A stretch of 64,000 nt of DNA, from assembly GCF_900091955.1 (NCBI RefSeq), contig NZ_FMDF01000157.1, positions 1 to 64,000 of the forward strand, written 5' to 3'. Below the pieces are notes generated by a model that ran no database searches, was not told the origin of the DNA, and was given only the letters and a program-made list of their open reading frames with translations. This document shows, in pieces, positions 27,121 to 36,373 of this stretch. The stretch comes from Streptomyces sp. Ncost-T10-10d (GTDB taxonomy: Bacteria; Actinomycetota; Actinomycetes; Streptomycetales; Streptomycetaceae). The translations under genes and the position numbers were made by a program. Within the stretch, counting starts at the first letter, position 1; each line of letters opens with the position of its first letter.

Positions 27121-29208
27121 ATGAGCACGCAGATACCCGACAGCTTCCCTGACGGATTCGAGTGGACCGGACTCGACCGGCGTGCCGTCGACACAGCCCG
27201 CCTGCTGGCGGCCGATGCCGTACAGAAGGTCGGAAACGGCCATCCGGGCACCGCGATGAGCCTGGCGCCCGCCGCGTACACCCTCTTTCAGAAGGTGATG
27301 CGGCATGACCCGGCCGACCCGGAGTGGACCGGCCGCGACCGCTTCGTCCTCTCCCCGGGCCACACCTCGCTGACCCTGTACACCCAGCTGTTCCTCTCCG
27401 GGTACGAGCTGGACCTGGACGATCTGAAGGCGTTCCGTACGCACGGTTCGAAGACGCCCGGTCACCCTGAGTACGGGCACACCGCGGGCGTCGAGACGAC
27501 CACCGGTCCGCTCGGCCAGGGTGTCGCGAACGCCGTGGGCATGGCGATGGCCGCCCGCTACGAGCGCGGCCTGTTCGACCCCGAGGCGCCGGAGGGTGAG
27601 TCCCCCTTCGACCACACCATCTGGGCGATCGTCTCGGACGGCGACCTGGAGGAGGGCATCTCCGCCGAGGCCTCGTCCCTCGCGGGGCACCAGAAGCTCG
27701 GCAACCTCGTCTTCGTCTACGACGACAACCACATCTCCATCGAGGGCGACACGGCAACCGCCTTCTCCGAGGACGTCCTGAAGCGGTACGAGGCGTACGG
27801 CTGGCACGTCCAGCGGATCGAACCCTCGGCCGACGGCGACATCGACGTCCGAGCGCTGTACGGAGCGCTGACCGCCGCCCGTGCGGAGACCGGGCGCCCC
27901 TCGATCATCGCGATGCGCACGATCATCGCCTGGCCCGCCCCGAACGCGCAGAACACCGAGGCTTCGCACGGTGCGGCGCTCGGCGCCGACGAGATCGCGG
28001 CCACCAAGCGGGTCCTGGGCTTCGACCCGGAGCAGACCTTCCAGGTGGAGCCCGAGGTACTGGCCCACGCCCGCGAGGCCCTCGACCGCGGCGCCGAGGC
28101 GCACGCCGCCTGGGACAAGCAGATCGCCGAGTGGCGCACCGCCGACCCCGAGCACGCCAAGCTGTTCGACCGCGTCGTCGCCGGTCGGCTGCCCGAGGGC
28201 TGGGAGGCTGCTCTGCCGCAGTTCGAGGCGGGCACATCCGTCGCGACCCGTGCCGCGTCCGGCAAGGTGCTGCAGGTGCTCGGCGGTGTGATCCCCGAGC
28301 TCTGGGGCGGCTCGGCCGACCTCGCCGGCTCGAACAACACCACGATCGACAAGACCAGCTCCTTCCTGCCGAAGGGCAATCCGCTGCCGGAGGCCGACCT
28401 GTACGGCCGCACGGTCCACTTCGGTATCCGCGAGCACTCGATGGCCGCCGAGATGAACGGCATCGCGCTGCACGGCAACACCCGCATCTACGGAGGCACC
28501 TTCCTGGTCTTCTCGGACTACATGCGCAACGCCGTGCGCCTGTCCGCGCTGATGCAGCTCCCGGTGACGTACGTGTGGACGCACGACTCGATCGGTCTCG
28601 GCGAGGACGGTCCGACCCACCAGCCGGTCGAGCACCTGGCCTCGCTGCGCGCCATCCCGGGCCTGAACATCGTCCGTCCGGCCGACGCCAACGAGACCGC
28701 GCTCGCCTGGTCCGAGATCCTCAAGCGGCACGCCACGAACCCGGCTCCGCACGGCCTCGCGCTCACGCGCCAGGGTGTGCCGACGTACGAGGCGAACCCC
28801 GAGGCGGTCAAGGGTGGTTACGTCCTGCGCGACTCCTCTGCCGAGAACCCTGACGTCATCCTCATCGCCACCGGTTCCGAGGTGCAGCTCGCCGTCGCGG
28901 CGCGTGAACTGCTCGAGGCCGAGGGGGTCGGTACGCGTGTCGTGTCGATGCCGTCCGTCGAGTGGTTCGAGGAGCAGTCCGCGGAGTACCGCGCGAGTGT
29001 GCTTCCGGCGTCCGTGAAGGCCCGCGTGGCCGTCGAGGCGGGGATCGGCCTGACCTGGTACCGGTACGTCGGTGACGCCGGACGCGTCGTCTCCCTCGAG
29101 CACTTCGGCGCGTCCGCCGACGCCAGGACCCTGTTCGCCGAGTACGGCTTCACCGCCGAGAACGTCGCCTCCGCCGCGCGGGAATCTCTTGCCGCAGCGC
29201 GTGGTTGA
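27121..29208 (+). CDS. tkt: Transketolase
   Basis: A 695-residue thiamine-diphosphate enzyme of the non-oxidative pentose phosphate pathway, moving two-carbon units between sugar phosphates. Seen: GNGHPGTAMSLAP with the conserved His, RDRFVLSPGHTSL, GPLGQGVANAVGMA, the ThDP/metal motif SDGDLEEGISAEA, FGIREHSMAAEMNG, and THDSIGLGEDGPTHQPVEH. Start ATG 27121 lies two codons after a TTG. It is the first gene of the operon tkt-tal-zwf-opcA-(pgi), with tal 20 bases downstream. The promoter must lie in the 146 bases shared with the divergent araC-type gene. Confidence 0.97.
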   Translation: MSTQIPDSFPDGFEWTGLDRRAVDTARLLAADAVQKVGNGHPGTAMSLAPAAYTLFQKVMRHDPADPEWTGRDRFVLSPGHTSLTLYTQLFLSGYELDLDDLKAFRTHGSKTPGHPEYGHTAGVETTTGPLGQGVANAVGMAMAARYERGLFDPEAPEGESPFDHTIWAIVSDGDLEEGISAEASSLAGHQKLGNLVFVYDDNHISIEGDTATAFSEDVLKRYEAYGWHVQRIEPSADGDIDVRALYGALTAARAETGRPSIIAMRTIIAWPAPNAQNTEASHGAALGADEIAATKRVLGFDPEQTFQVEPEVLAHAREALDRGAEAHAAWDKQIAEWRTADPEHAKLFDRVVAGRLPEGWEAALPQFEAGTSVATRAASGKVLQVLGGVIPELWGGSADLAGSNNTTIDKTSSFLPKGNPLPEADLYGRTVHFGIREHSMAAEMNGIALHGNTRIYGGTFLVFSDYMRNAVRLSALMQLPVTYVWTHDSIGLGEDGPTHQPVEHLASLRAIPGLNIVRPADANETALAWSEILKRHATNPAPHGLALTRQGVPTYEANPEAVKGGYVLRDSSAENPDVILIATGSEVQLAVAARELLEAEGVGTRVVSMPSVEWFEEQSAEYRASVLPASVKARVAVEAGIGLTWYRYVGDAGRVVSLEHFGASADARTLFAEYGFTAENVASAARESLAAARG

Positions 29209-29227
29209 TCAGACCGCCAGAAAGAAG

Positions 29228-30363
29228 ATGATCACTGTGAGCAACACCGCCGAACCCCTCAAGGCCCTTTCCGAGGAAGGTGTTTCCGTCTGGCTGGACG
29301 ATCTGTCCCGCAAGCGGATCACATCCGGCAACCTCGCCGAACTCGTCGAGCGGAAGCACGTGGTGGGCGTCACCACCAACCCCTCGATCTTCCAGGCCGC
29401 CATCGGTTCCGGAGAGGGGTACGAGGAGCAGCTGGCCGACCTCGCCGTGCGCGGCGTCACGGTCGACGAGGCCGTCCGCATGATGACCACCGCCGACGTC
29501 CGTGCCGCCGCCGACATCCTGCGGCCGGTGTACGACGCGACCGGCGGCCGCGACGGCCGGGTCTCCATCGAGGTGGACCCGCGCTTCGCCCACGACACCG
29601 CGGCGACTGTCGCCGAGGCCAAGCAGCTCGGATGGCTGGTCGACCGCCCGAACGTGATGATCAAGATACCGGCGACAAAGGCAGGTCTCCCGGCGATCAC
29701 CGAGGCCATCGGCCTCGGCATCAGCGTCAACGTCACGCTGATCTTCTCGCTGGAGCGCTACCGCGAGGTCATGGACGCGTACCTGTCGGGCCTGGAGAAG
29801 GCGCAGGCGGCGGGCATGGACCTGTCCACCATCCACTCGGTCGCCTCGTTCTTCGTCTCCCGCGTCGACAGCGAGATCGACAAGCGCCTTGCGAAGGTCG
29901 GCACGGACGAGGCGCTCGCGCTCAAGGGCAAGGCCGCGCTCGCCAACGCCCGTCTCGCGTACGAGGAGTACGAGGACGTCTTCGCTGCCGACCGCTGGAC
30001 CGCCCTTGCCACCGCGAGCGCCAACAAGCAGCGCCCCCTGTGGGCGTCGACGGGCGTCAAGGACCCCGCGTACAAGGACACCCTGTACGTCGACGAGCTG
30101 GTCGCGCCCGGCACGGTCAACACCATGCCGGAGGCGACCCTTGACGCCACAGCCGACCACGGCGGCGTCCACGGGGACTCGGTGACCGGCGCTACGCCCA
30201 GGCCCGCGCCGACCTCGCAGCCGTCGAGCGGCTCGGGATCTCGTACGACGAGGTCGTGAAGCAGCTGGAGGACGAGGGCGTATCGAAGTTCGAGGCAGCC
30301 TGGGAGGACCTGCTGGGCGCGGTTGCGACCCCGCTGAGCAGCAAGGGAGTTGAGGGGGAATGA
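29228..30363 (+). pseudogene. tal: Transaldolase, intact except for one apparent frameshift
   Basis: Actinomycete-type transaldolase, about 378 residues if corrected. N-terminal frame: GVSVWLDDLSRKRITSGNL, GVTTNPSIFQAAI, the Schiff-base lysine motif VMIKIPATKAG, VNVTLIFSLERY and ASFFVSRVDSEID. Near 30190 the frame is lost: the codons run into GATPRPAPTS and stop at 30259. One frame back, the proper C-terminus continues, RYAQARADLAAVERLG then ISYDEVVKQLEDEGVSKFE, and ends in a TGA overlapping the zwf ATG (30360). Adding one base after GGC at 30188-30190 repairs it. Because the rest is perfect, a sequencing error is likely. If real, the shortened 343-residue product would lack its last helices. 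Start could also be GTG at 29237. Confidence 0.88.
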
Positions 30364-32030
30364 GCGAGCGCGAGACGCTTCCCGACGGTGCCGCGCAGGA
30401 TGCGCACACCGCGGCGGAGGCATCCGGTGACGAGGCCGTGGAACCGGGCGGCATGATCGCCGCATCCGGCGACGCGACGGCCGACGGGAGCGCCACCGTC
30501 CCGGCCCTCGAATGGAGCAACCCGCTCCGCGACCCCCGCGACCGCCGCCTCCCTCGAATCGCGGGCCCCTCCGGCCTCGTCATCTTCGGCGTCACCGGCG
30601 ACCTCTCCCGCAAGAAGCTGATGCCCGCCGTCTACGACCTCGCCAACCGGGGCCTGCTCCCGCCGGGCTTCTCGCTCCTCGGATTCGCCCGGCGCGAGTG
30701 GGAGGACCAGGACTTCGCGCAGGTGGTGCACGACTCGGTACGCGAGCATTCCCGCACGGAGTTCCGCGAGGAGGTCTGGCAGCAGCTGGCCGAGGGCATG
30801 CGGTTCATCCCGGGCGACTTCGACGACGACACGGCGTTCAAGCAACTTCGCGCCGAGGTCGATGAGCTGGACGCGTCTCGGGGCACCAGTGGCAACTACG
30901 CCTTCTACCTCTCCGTACCGCCGAAGTTCTTCCCCAAGGTCGTCCAGCAGCTCAAGAAGCACGGCCTCGCGGACGCGCCGGAGGGTTCCTGGCGGCGCGC
31001 GGTCATCGAGAAGCCGTTCGGCCACGACCTGGCCAGCGCGCGCGAGCTGAACACGATCGTGCACGAGGTGTTCGACCCGGACCAGGTGTTCCGTATCGAC
31101 CATTACCTCGGCAAGGAGACGGTCCAGAACATCCTGGCGCTTCGCTTCGCCAACCAGATGTACGAACCCGTCTGGAACCGCAGCTACGTCGACCACGTGC
31201 AGATCACGATGGCCGAGGACATCGGCATCGGCGGTCGCGCCGGATATTACGACGGCATCGGCTCGGCCCGTGACGTCATCCAGAACCACCTCCTCCAGCT
31301 CATGGCGCTGACCGCCATGGAGGAGCCGGCCGCCTTCGACGCGGAGTCGCTGCTCACCGAGAAGCTGAAGGTCCTCAAGGCCGTGAAGCTGCCGGAGAAC
31401 CTGGGCGAGCACACGGTGCGCGGGCAGTACGCGGCGAGCTGGCAGGGTGGCGAGAAGGTGCGCGGCTACCTGCAGGAGGACGGCATCGACCCCGGGTCGA
31501 CGACCGACACCTACGCGGCCGTCAAGCTGGAGGTCGACAACCGCCGCTGGGCGGGCGTCCCCTTCTATCTGCGCACCGGAAAGCGCCTCGGCCGCCGCGT
31601 CACCGAGATCGCGGTCGTCTTCCAGCGCGCGCCCCACTCCCCCTTCGACTCGACCGCCACCGAGGAGCTCGGCGCGAACGCGATCGTCATCCGTGTCCAG
31701 CCCGACGAGGGCATGACGGTGCGCTTCGGATCGAAGGTGCCGGGTACGTCGATGGAGATCCGGGACGTCACGATGGACTTCGCGTACGGCGAATCCTTCA
31801 CCGAGTCCAGCCCGGAGGCGTACGAACGCCTCATCCTGGATGTGCTGCTCGGCGACGCCAATCTCTTTCCCCGTCACCAGGAGGTGGAAGAGTCCTGGAA
31901 GATCCTCGACCCGATCGAGGGGTACTGGGACGCGCACGGCAAACCCGCGCCGTATGCCTCGGGCAGCTGGGGTCCCGAAGAAGCCCACGAGATGCTCGCA
32001 CGAGACGGACGGAGCTGGCGCAGGCCATGA
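30360..32030 (+). CDS. zwf: Glucose-6-phosphate dehydrogenase
   Basis: A 556-residue enzyme for the first oxidative step, glucose-6-phosphate to 6-phosphogluconolactone with NADP reduction. Seen: the dinucleotide motif FGVTGDLSRKKLMPA near residue 80, EKPFGHDLASAREL, the substrate and catalytic motif FRIDHYLGKE, and FYLRTGKRL. The N-terminal 55 residues are an acidic, low-complexity extension (longer than in most family members). Its ATG overlaps the expected tal stop (ATGA) and its own stop overlaps the opcA start, so translation is tightly coupled. OpcA downstream is the usual assembly or activity partner. Confidence 0.96.
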   Translation: MSERETLPDGAAQDAHTAAEASGDEAVEPGGMIAASGDATADGSATVPALEWSNPLRDPRDRRLPRIAGPSGLVIFGVTGDLSRKKLMPAVYDLANRGLLPPGFSLLGFARREWEDQDFAQVVHDSVREHSRTEFREEVWQQLAEGMRFIPGDFDDDTAFKQLRAEVDELDASRGTSGNYAFYLSVPPKFFPKVVQQLKKHGLADAPEGSWRRAVIEKPFGHDLASARELNTIVHEVFDPDQVFRIDHYLGKETVQNILALRFANQMYEPVWNRSYVDHVQITMAEDIGIGGRAGYYDGIGSARDVIQNHLLQLMALTAMEEPAAFDAESLLTEKLKVLKAVKLPENLGEHTVRGQYAASWQGGEKVRGYLQEDGIDPGSTTDTYAAVKLEVDNRRWAGVPFYLRTGKRLGRRVTEIAVVFQRAPHSPFDSTATEELGANAIVIRVQPDEGMTVRFGSKVPGTSMEIRDVTMDFAYGESFTESSPEAYERLILDVLLGDANLFPRHQEVEESWKILDPIEGYWDAHGKPAPYASGSWGPEEAHEMLARDGRSWRRP

Positions 32031-32962
32031 AGATCGATCTGACCGACACCACGGCAAGCAAGATCAACAAGGCGCTCGTGCAGGGGCGCCGTGCCATCGG
32101 CACTCCCGCCGTGGGCATGGTCCTCACGATGGTCATCGTGACCGACGAGGAGAACGCCTACGACTCGATCAAGGCGGCCGAGGAGGCCTCGCGCGAGCAT
32201 CCCTCGCGCACCCTTGTCGTCATCAAACGCGTCGCACGCACCCCGCGCGACCGCACGAACTCCCGCCTGGACGCAGAGGTGCGGGTCGGCTCGGACGCGG
32301 GCACCGGCGAGACGGTCGTCCTGCGGACGTACGGTGAGGTCTCCGACCACGCCGACTCGGTGGTCCTGCCGCTGCTGCTGCCGGACGCGCCGGTCGTCGT
32401 CTGGTGGCCGGTGGACGCCCCCGACGTCCCGGCCAAGGACTCGTTGGGCGCCCTGGCACAGCGGCGGATCACCGACATGTACGCCGTCGAGGCCCCACTC
32501 GTGGCCCTGGAGGCCCGCGTCTCCTCGTACGCGCCCGGCGACACCGACCTGGCGTGGACCCGGCTGACACCGTGGCGCTCGATGTTGGCAGCGGCGCTGG
32601 ACCAGGCCCGCAAGAAGGTCGTGTCGGCCGCCGTGGAGAGCGAGGCCGAGAACCCGAGCGCCGAGCTGCTGGCCCGCTGGCTGGAGGCCCGGCTCCAGGT
32701 CCCGGTCGAGCGCATCGTCACCGCCGGGCCGGTCGTGACGGCCGTACGGCTCGGTACAGAGAGCGGCGAGATCGTGATCGACCGCCCCGACGGTCCACTG
32801 GCCACCCTGTCCCTGCCGGGCCAGCCCTCGCGCACCCTGGCCCTGAAGGTGCGCAGCACCTCCGAGCTGATCGCCGAGGAGCTGCGCCGCCTCGACGCGG
32901 ACGAGATGTACGCCGTCGCCCTGCGCGGGGACGCCACCGAGGAGAACCCCCGTCATGTCTGA
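32027..32962 (+). CDS. opcA: Glucose-6-phosphate dehydrogenase assembly protein OpcA
   Basis: A 311-residue protein starting MKIDLTDTTASKINKAL with the family segments PAVGMVLTMVIVT, HPSRTLVVIKR, LPLLLPDAPVVVWWP and LTPWRSMLAAALDQ. OpcA proteins support assembly or activation of glucose-6-phosphate dehydrogenase and almost always sit next to zwf, as here with an ATGA-type overlap. The stop lies inside the start region of the following pgi scar (8-base overlap), so the remnant is still translated with the operon if the message is intact. Confidence 0.95.
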   Translation: MKIDLTDTTASKINKALVQGRRAIGTPAVGMVLTMVIVTDEENAYDSIKAAEEASREHPSRTLVVIKRVARTPRDRTNSRLDAEVRVGSDAGTGETVVLRTYGEVSDHADSVVLPLLLPDAPVVVWWPVDAPDVPAKDSLGALAQRRITDMYAVEAPLVALEARVSSYAPGDTDLAWTRLTPWRSMLAAALDQARKKVVSAAVESEAENPSAELLARWLEARLQVPVERIVTAGPVVTAVRLGTESGEIVIDRPDGPLATLSLPGQPSRTLALKVRSTSELIAEELRRLDADEMYAVALRGDATEENPRHV

Positions 32963-33143
32963 CCCGTCCCAGCTCACGCACCGCCCGCAGTGGACGGCCC
33001 TTGAGGACCACCGCGCAAAGGAGCTGCAGCACTTGCAGCCCAGGCGCGTGGAACCCGCGCTCACCGAAGGGACGGACGTCCCCGGCCTCGACCCCTCCAC
33101 CGCCGCCCTCGTGGCTGCGTACCGCACTCTCCGGAAGAAGTGA
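32955..33143 (+). pseudogene. pgi: Glucose-6-phosphate isomerase remnant with in-frame internal deletion
   Basis: A 62-codon frame that keeps both ends of a Pgi protein. The first 21 residues, MSDPSQLTHRPQWTALEDHR, match the Pgi N-terminus. The last 35, RVEPALTEGTDVPGLDPSTA then ALVAAYRTLRKK, match its C-terminus. About 490 residues between them, including all catalytic residues, are gone. Start and stop are preserved and the frame is open. Position fits: in Streptomyces operons of this type pgi follows opcA. The product cannot be an isomerase. The deletion joint lies near 33020-33045 around AKELQHLQP. Confidence 0.75.
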
Positions 33144-33309
33144 AAGACGCTTACGGCGTACAGGCCCGGCGCACGGGCACGGTCCAGGCCACTGAAGACA
33201 TCCTGAAGGGATCCTATGGCCTGGGAGCCGACCCGTCGGCCCCGCCACCTGCGCCAACCGCGCGGCCATCACCATGCCCGGTCGCACGCCCGTCGCGGCG
33301 ATCAAGGGC

Positions 33310-33477
33310 TCAGGCGCTTCGGAAGCGGGGGATGAACAGGTACATCTCGCCACCGGGGCAGTAGCCGAAGGCCGCGTTGAGAATGGCCGCAGCAAGGGCG
33401 AGCGCGGCCGAGGCCGGGCCGAGCGGTGCGGCGCCGTCGAGGTAGCCGACGCGCCCACCGGGCCGAAGCCCAACAAC
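33310..33477 (-). pseudogene. C-terminal remnant of a DUF4395 membrane protein
   Basis: Read on the minus strand: GGRVGYLDGAAPLGPASAAL, then ALAAAILNAAFGYCPGGEMYLF and a stop at 33310. This matches the last two membrane segments of DUF4395 proteins, whose C-terminus normally reads NAAFGYCLGCEMYLL. The second Cys of the CxxC-like motif is Gly here. Upstream the frame dissolves. No start codon or first half remains between 33478 and 33596, so it is decayed. Confidence 0.55.
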
Positions 33478-33596
33478 TCCTCGGGTACCCCCACTCTCCC
33501 GGCCCCGAGGCCCCTGCCGACAGCGGCCTCGATCATCCAGCCGGTCTCCCGTGGCAGGCCTCCTCGCCTGCGGCGAAAATGGTGATCGGAAGGCAA

Positions 33597-36272
33597 ATGA
33601 GGAGGCTGGCATCCGGTGTGAAGCTCTTCCGTAGCCGTGCTGCGTCCGGCTCGCGGCTCGCGCTCGGCTCAGGCGCGGGTAGGAAAGGGCTCAAATCCGG
33701 TGCCCTGGGACCGTGGTCCTCCGTTGCCATCGGCCTGGCGTCCACCGCCCCGGCATACAGCCTCGCGGCCACGCTCGGCCTCATCGTGGCGGCCGTCGGC
33801 CTGCAGGCCCCGGTCATCACGATGCTGGCGTTCGTCCCGATGCTGCTGATCGCGTACGCCTACAAGGAACTCAACGCGAGCAACGCCGACTGCGGGACCA
33901 CCTTCACCTGGGCGACCCGTGCCTTCGGCCCGCGCACGGGCTGGATGGGCGGCTGGGGCATCATCGTCGCCGACATCATCGTCATGGCGAACCTCGCCGA
34001 GATCGCCGGCATCTACAGTTTTCGGCTCCTGGGCTACGACTCACTCACCCAGAGCAGGGTGTGGACCACCATCGCGGGCGTCGCCTGGATCATCCTGATG
34101 ACCGCGATCTGTTACGTCGGCATCAAGATCTCGGCTGCCGTTCAGTGCTGGCTGCTGTTCATCGAGGTGGCCGTACTGGTGCTGTTCGCCGTCACCGCCC
34201 TGGTCAGGGTCTACACCAGCTCCCCCGAGACGGCGATCCATGTCTCCGCCGCCTGGTTCAACCCCTTTTACGTGCCATCGGCCGAAGCGCTGACCTCGGG
34301 CGTCCTCGCGGCCGTCTTCATCTACTGGGGCTGGGACACCGCCGTCACGGTCAACGAGGAGACCGCGGACAGCACGCGCATTCCCGGGCGCGCCGCCGTC
34401 ATCTCCGTTGTGCTCCTGCTGCTCCTCTACGCCCTGGTCGCCACCTCGGCGCAGGCTTTTGCCGGGATCGGCTCCGCCGGCATCGGACTGGGCAACAAGG
34501 CGAACGAGGGCGATGTGCTCTCGGGCCTGGGCAACGCAGTCTTCGGCAGTCAGGGCCCCGGGCCCGCCCTGTCCAAACTGCTGATCCTCATGGTGCTGAC
34601 CTCTGCAGCGGCCTCCACCCAGACCACCATCCTCCCGATGGCCCGAACCGTCTTCTCCATGGCCGCGCACAAGGCCATCCCCTCCCGATTCGCCCGCGTG
34701 CACCGCAGATACCTCACCCCGACATGGTCGACCGTCAGCTTGGGCCTGGCCTCCGTCGGCTTTTTCGTCCTCCTGACGACATTCAGCCGCAACGTCCTGG
34801 CCGACTCCATCGGGTCGGTCGGCCTCGCGATCGCGTTCTACTACGGCCTCACCGGCTTCGCCTGTGTCTGGTACTTCCGCAAGGTGCTCACCCGCAGCCG
34901 CCGGGACTTCCTGTTCAAGGGCCTGCTGCCGGGTCTGGGCGGGCTCACGATGCTCTTTCTCTTCTGCTACGCGGCCTTCGGCGTCTACGCCGCCCCCGAC
35001 TACGGCGAGACCTCCATCAATCTGCCGTTCATCGGGCAGACGGGCGGGGTGACCGTCGTGGGCCTCGGCGCCCTGCTGCTCGGCGTCGTGCTGATGCTGA
35101 TCGTCACACGCGAACACACCGCGGCCCTCAGGCTTCAACGCATCCTGCTGCCTCACCGGCTGCCGCAGCGGACCGCCGTCGAGATGGCGAGCCGCTATGT
35201 GCCCGCCGACAGCCGGTCCGGGGTGGGCGGTGACTGGTTCGACGTCATCCCGCTGTCGGGCACCCGTGTCGGCCTGGTCGTCGGAGAGGTGATCGGCCAC
35301 GGACTGCTCGCCGCAGCCACCATGGGGCGCCTGCGTACCGGCGTACGCGTCCTCGCCCGCCTGGACCTCGCCCCGGACGAACTCCTGTCGCGCCTGGGCG
35401 ACCTGGTCGGCCAGACCGCCAAGGAGCAGGCGGCCGCTCAGGGCGCAGGCGGCACGCGGCCCGGGGATGACGAAGCCCTGGGGGTGACATGCCTGTACGC
35501 GGTGTACGACCCGGTGTCGGGACAGTGCAGCATGGCACGTGCCGGCCATGCGCTCGTTGCGGTCGTCCTGCCGGACAGTGGCGCCACCACCTACCCGGAG
35601 CTCCCGCTGGGCCCTCCGCTGGGACTGAGTGGCCTGCCTTATGAGACCGCGGAATTCCAGCTGCCGCGGGGCAGCCTTGTCGCCCTCTTCACCGACGGCC
35701 TCGTCCAGACGGCCGCCGACGACCTCGACGTCGGACTCGGCCTGCTTGCCGAAGTCCTCGCCCGGTCCGGGCGTCCCTTGGAAGAGCTCTGTGACCGTGC
35801 AGTCGCGACCCTGGTGCCGGGGCCGGCGAACGACGACGCGGTCCTGCTCCTCGTACGCACACGGATGCTCGACGATCACCGGGTGGCTGTGTGGGAACTG
35901 GCCGCAGAGCCGGCGATGGTCGGCAACGCCCGCACCATGGCCACGGGACAACTCGGAGCGTGGGGATTGGACGAGCTGTCGTTCACCACCGAACTCATCG
36001 TCAGTGAGTTGGTCACCAACGCCATCCGCTACGCCGCCGGGCCGATCCACGTCCGGCTCATCCGCGACCAAACCCTCATTTGCGAGGTCGACGACACAGG
36101 GCACACCTCACCCCATCTGCGCCATGCCGCGGCTGACGACGAGAGCGGCCGCGGCCTGTTCATCGTCGCCCAGGTCGCGCAGCAATGGGGCACGCGCTAC
36201 ACGCCCACCGGCAAGACCATCTGGGTGGAGCAGGCCCTGCCGACAGCCCCTGCCGTCGGTGAAGCGCCTTGA
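33597..36272 (+). CDS. APC-family amino-acid permease fused to SpoIIE-type phosphatase and anti-sigma-type ATPase
   Basis: One uninterrupted frame of about 891 residues with three modules. Residues 25-500: about twelve membrane segments of an APC permease (AIGLASTAPAYSLAATLGLI; FTWATRAFGPRTGWMGGWG; FIYWGWDTAVTVNEETAD). Residues 505-760: a SpoIIE/RsbU PP2C-type phosphatase beginning LQRILLPHRLP, with GVGGDWFD near 544, GEVIGHG near 565, LFTDGL near 698 and NDDAVLLL near 744. In GEVIGHG the metal-binding Asp usual at this point is Glu. Residues 765-890: a HATPase_c domain of the RsbW type (LIVSELVTNAIRYA, ESGRGLFIVAQVAQQWG). The phosphatase has no PAS or GAF sensor; the permease takes its place. 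Start is uncertain (ATG 33597 with GGAAGG, or 33579). The joint VLMLIVTREHTAALRLQR is clean. It may be a transport-coupled regulator of anti-anti-sigma factors or a recent deletion fusion; scars on both sides favour the second. Confidence 0.85.
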   Translation: MRRLASGVKLFRSRAASGSRLALGSGAGRKGLKSGALGPWSSVAIGLASTAPAYSLAATLGLIVAAVGLQAPVITMLAFVPMLLIAYAYKELNASNADCGTTFTWATRAFGPRTGWMGGWGIIVADIIVMANLAEIAGIYSFRLLGYDSLTQSRVWTTIAGVAWIILMTAICYVGIKISAAVQCWLLFIEVAVLVLFAVTALVRVYTSSPETAIHVSAAWFNPFYVPSAEALTSGVLAAVFIYWGWDTAVTVNEETADSTRIPGRAAVISVVLLLLLYALVATSAQAFAGIGSAGIGLGNKANEGDVLSGLGNAVFGSQGPGPALSKLLILMVLTSAAASTQTTILPMARTVFSMAAHKAIPSRFARVHRRYLTPTWSTVSLGLASVGFFVLLTTFSRNVLADSIGSVGLAIAFYYGLTGFACVWYFRKVLTRSRRDFLFKGLLPGLGGLTMLFLFCYAAFGVYAAPDYGETSINLPFIGQTGGVTVVGLGALLLGVVLMLIVTREHTAALRLQRILLPHRLPQRTAVEMASRYVPADSRSGVGGDWFDVIPLSGTRVGLVVGEVIGHGLLAAATMGRLRTGVRVLARLDLAPDELLSRLGDLVGQTAKEQAAAQGAGGTRPGDDEALGVTCLYAVYDPVSGQCSMARAGHALVAVVLPDSGATTYPELPLGPPLGLSGLPYETAEFQLPRGSLVALFTDGLVQTAADDLDVGLGLLAEVLARSGRPLEELCDRAVATLVPGPANDDAVLLLVRTRMLDDHRVAVWELAAEPAMVGNARTMATGQLGAWGLDELSFTTELIVSELVTNAIRYAAGPIHVRLIRDQTLICEVDDTGHTSPHLRHAAADDESGRGLFIVAQVAQQWGTRYTPTGKTIWVEQALPTAPAVGEAP

Positions 36273-36373
36273 CAGAGCGGTTCGCCCCGGGACCCCCACG
36301 GCGGCGGCATGGTGCGGGGCGCCGGAGCGGCGGCAGGCGTCCGGCACAGGCGTCGCGGGGTCCAGGCGCTGCG

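Noticed and set aside
27058..29103. 681-codon minus-strand frame across tkt
   Set aside because: Antisense of transketolase; no independent evidence.
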